In this document: in pieces, positions 40,347-41,128 of the stretch
Numbering within the stretch: position 1 is the first letter of the stretch
Layout: each line of letters begins with the position of its first letter
Assembly: GCA_001789395.1 (NCBI GenBank)
Contig: MFZK01000010.1
Location: forward strand, 36,628-77,755
Length of the DNA: 41,128 bases
DNA from: Candidatus Roizmanbacteria bacterium RIFCSPHIGHO2_02_FULL_37_13b
Lineage (GTDB): Bacteria; Patescibacteriota; Microgenomatia; UBA1406; HO2-37-13b
Reading direction: 5' to 3'
Translations under genes and position numbers: made by a program
Notes under the pieces: model-generated
What the model saw: only the letters and a program-made list of their open reading frames with translations
What the model was told of the DNA's origin: nothing
The model's database searches: none

Positions 40347-41128
40347 ATATAACTAGCTTTATTTCTAAATTTTAATATTGGTAGCAATGTATCAAATTGT
40401 TCCCATGTCAATTGTTGTTTTGCATCTGTAAGTGCGTTTATAGGATCAGTATGAACTTCAATTACCATACCGTCAAAGTCGTACTTCGAAGATTCCTTAG
40501 CAATTTTAAGTACATTATTGACTGATCCACCCGTATGTGAAGGATCAAATAACATAGGCAATTTTGTTTTATTCTTAATTTTCATAGCCATAGCATAATC
40601 AGGTACATTCCTGAATCCATGCGGATTAACTCCATTTGGCGTGAATCCTCGATGGCAAACAATAAGTTGATTCTTATCAATTCCTCCATCTAGCGCGTGA
40701 CCAATAATTCCTTCCCAATGATCTTCACTTACCCACGGTTGGTTTTTTAACATCAGAAGTACACGTTTATCTCTTGCGGCAACCCGTGCAATTTCTCTTT
40801 GATTGTAGTGATTCTGATTACGTGCTCCAATCCACAAAAGGAGCCTTATATCAGGGACAGCCCTTAAAACTGTGTCCATAACAATCTCGGCCTGATCGGG
40901 TAGTAATACCTCGGTACCTGGATTAATTCCTGCTCTTGCTGCTTCAATCAAAAGATCAAGACCTGCTTCTTTTAAGCCTTCGAACCCAGGTTTAGTTCTA
41001 GGTTTCCATAGACAGATACGCATAAAATCAATGTGTCTCTTTTTTACTTGTTTAATTGATGCTAATATCTGGCTTTTTGATTCAGCAGAGCAGGGACCAG
41101 CGATTATCATTGGTTTATCACGAGATAT
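40343..41128 (-). CDS. 3-deoxy-7-phosphoheptulonate (DAHP) synthase, 5' end cut by window
   Basis: At least 261 residues are visible. The reading frame runs open to the window edge (ISRDKP precedes the first internal Met), so the annotated-looking ATG at 41110 is probably not the start. Motifs are those of type I-beta DAHP synthases of the Bacteroidetes kind: MIIAGPCSAESKSQ, ICLWKPRTKPGFEGL, LLLWIGARNQNHYNQREIA, VCHRGFTPNG, PMLFDPSHTGG and MVIEVHTDP. It condenses phosphoenolpyruvate with erythrose 4-phosphate, the first step of the shikimate pathway. It heads the visible part of the operon. A chorismate-mutase or ACT domain could lie upstream. Confidence 0.92.
   Translation of the reverse strand: MSRDKPMIIAGPCSAESKSQILASIKQVKKRHIDFMRICLWKPRTKPGFEGLKEAGLDLLIEAARAGINPGTEVLLPDQAEIVMDTVLRAVPDIRLLLWIGARNQNHYNQREIARVAARDKRVLLMLKNQPWVSEDHWEGIIGHALDGGIDKNQLIVCHRGFTPNGVNPHGFRNVPDYAMAMKIKNKTKLPMLFDPSHTGGSVNNVLKIAKESSKYDFDGMVIEVHTDPINALTDAKQQLTWEQFDTLLPILKFRNKASYI

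Overview
The window looks like chromosome from an AT-rich bacterium of the Candidate Phyla Radiation (Patescibacteria), most like Microgenomates. This placement is an inference. It rests on many small single-pass or secreted proteins of CPR type (PsbP-like, VanW-like, a YkuD L,D-transpeptidase, a subtilase with a Pro/Thr linker and dockerin-like tail, a large NHL propeller), packed genes, almost no Shine-Dalgarno sequences, and a mix of bacterial and archaeal-type enzymes. No rRNA or ribosomal protein is present to confirm it.

Layout. 1-2927 (minus): a CoA-precursor operon, panE-panB-pantoate kinase-phosphopantothenate synthetase, using the archaeal kinase/ligase route instead of bacterial PanC/CoaA. 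3107-9136: Y-family polymerase, membrane-anchored cyclophilin, small EF-Tu domain 2-like protein, an operon with a PAP2 phosphatase, a holin-like protein, an Nramp-related transporter and a 34-residue membrane peptide, a secreted thermonuclease, and an MsrQ-like cytochrome b protein. 9211-11132: carbamate kinase plus an atypical ornithine carbamoyltransferase-like enzyme. 11192-13262: a free-standing protease-propeptide-like protein followed by a complete subtilase.

13400-23720 is the accessory region. It holds a GIY-YIG nuclease gene lodged in tRNA-Asn with a duplicated 5' tRNA fragment, a Cys-rich surface protein, two PsbP-like proteins, small membrane proteins, a HigBA-type toxin-antitoxin pair, a 3'-5' exonuclease, a DUF362 gene split by an in-frame amber codon, a truncated duplicated segment, and a two-gene regulatory module (helix-turn-helix/GHKL ATPase fusion plus STAS-like DUF4325 protein) preceded by helically phased 10-bp repeats. 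23767-31254 holds cell-envelope and secreted proteins and oxidoreductases.

31299-33239: a presenilin-like nine-TM protein, then a ZIP transporter and Fur/Zur-type regulator with a perfect operator in the promoter. 33254-41128 (minus): one tightly packed aromatic operon in the order DAHP synthase (cut by the window edge), aroB, aroA::aroK fusion, aroE, aroD, aroC, aroQ, tyrA::pheA fusion. It encodes everything from DAHP to phenylpyruvate and 4-hydroxyphenylpyruvate.

A window-wide pattern is that at least eleven genes on both strands have a -10-like hexamer ending exactly 6 nt before the start codon, as expected of leaderless mRNAs.
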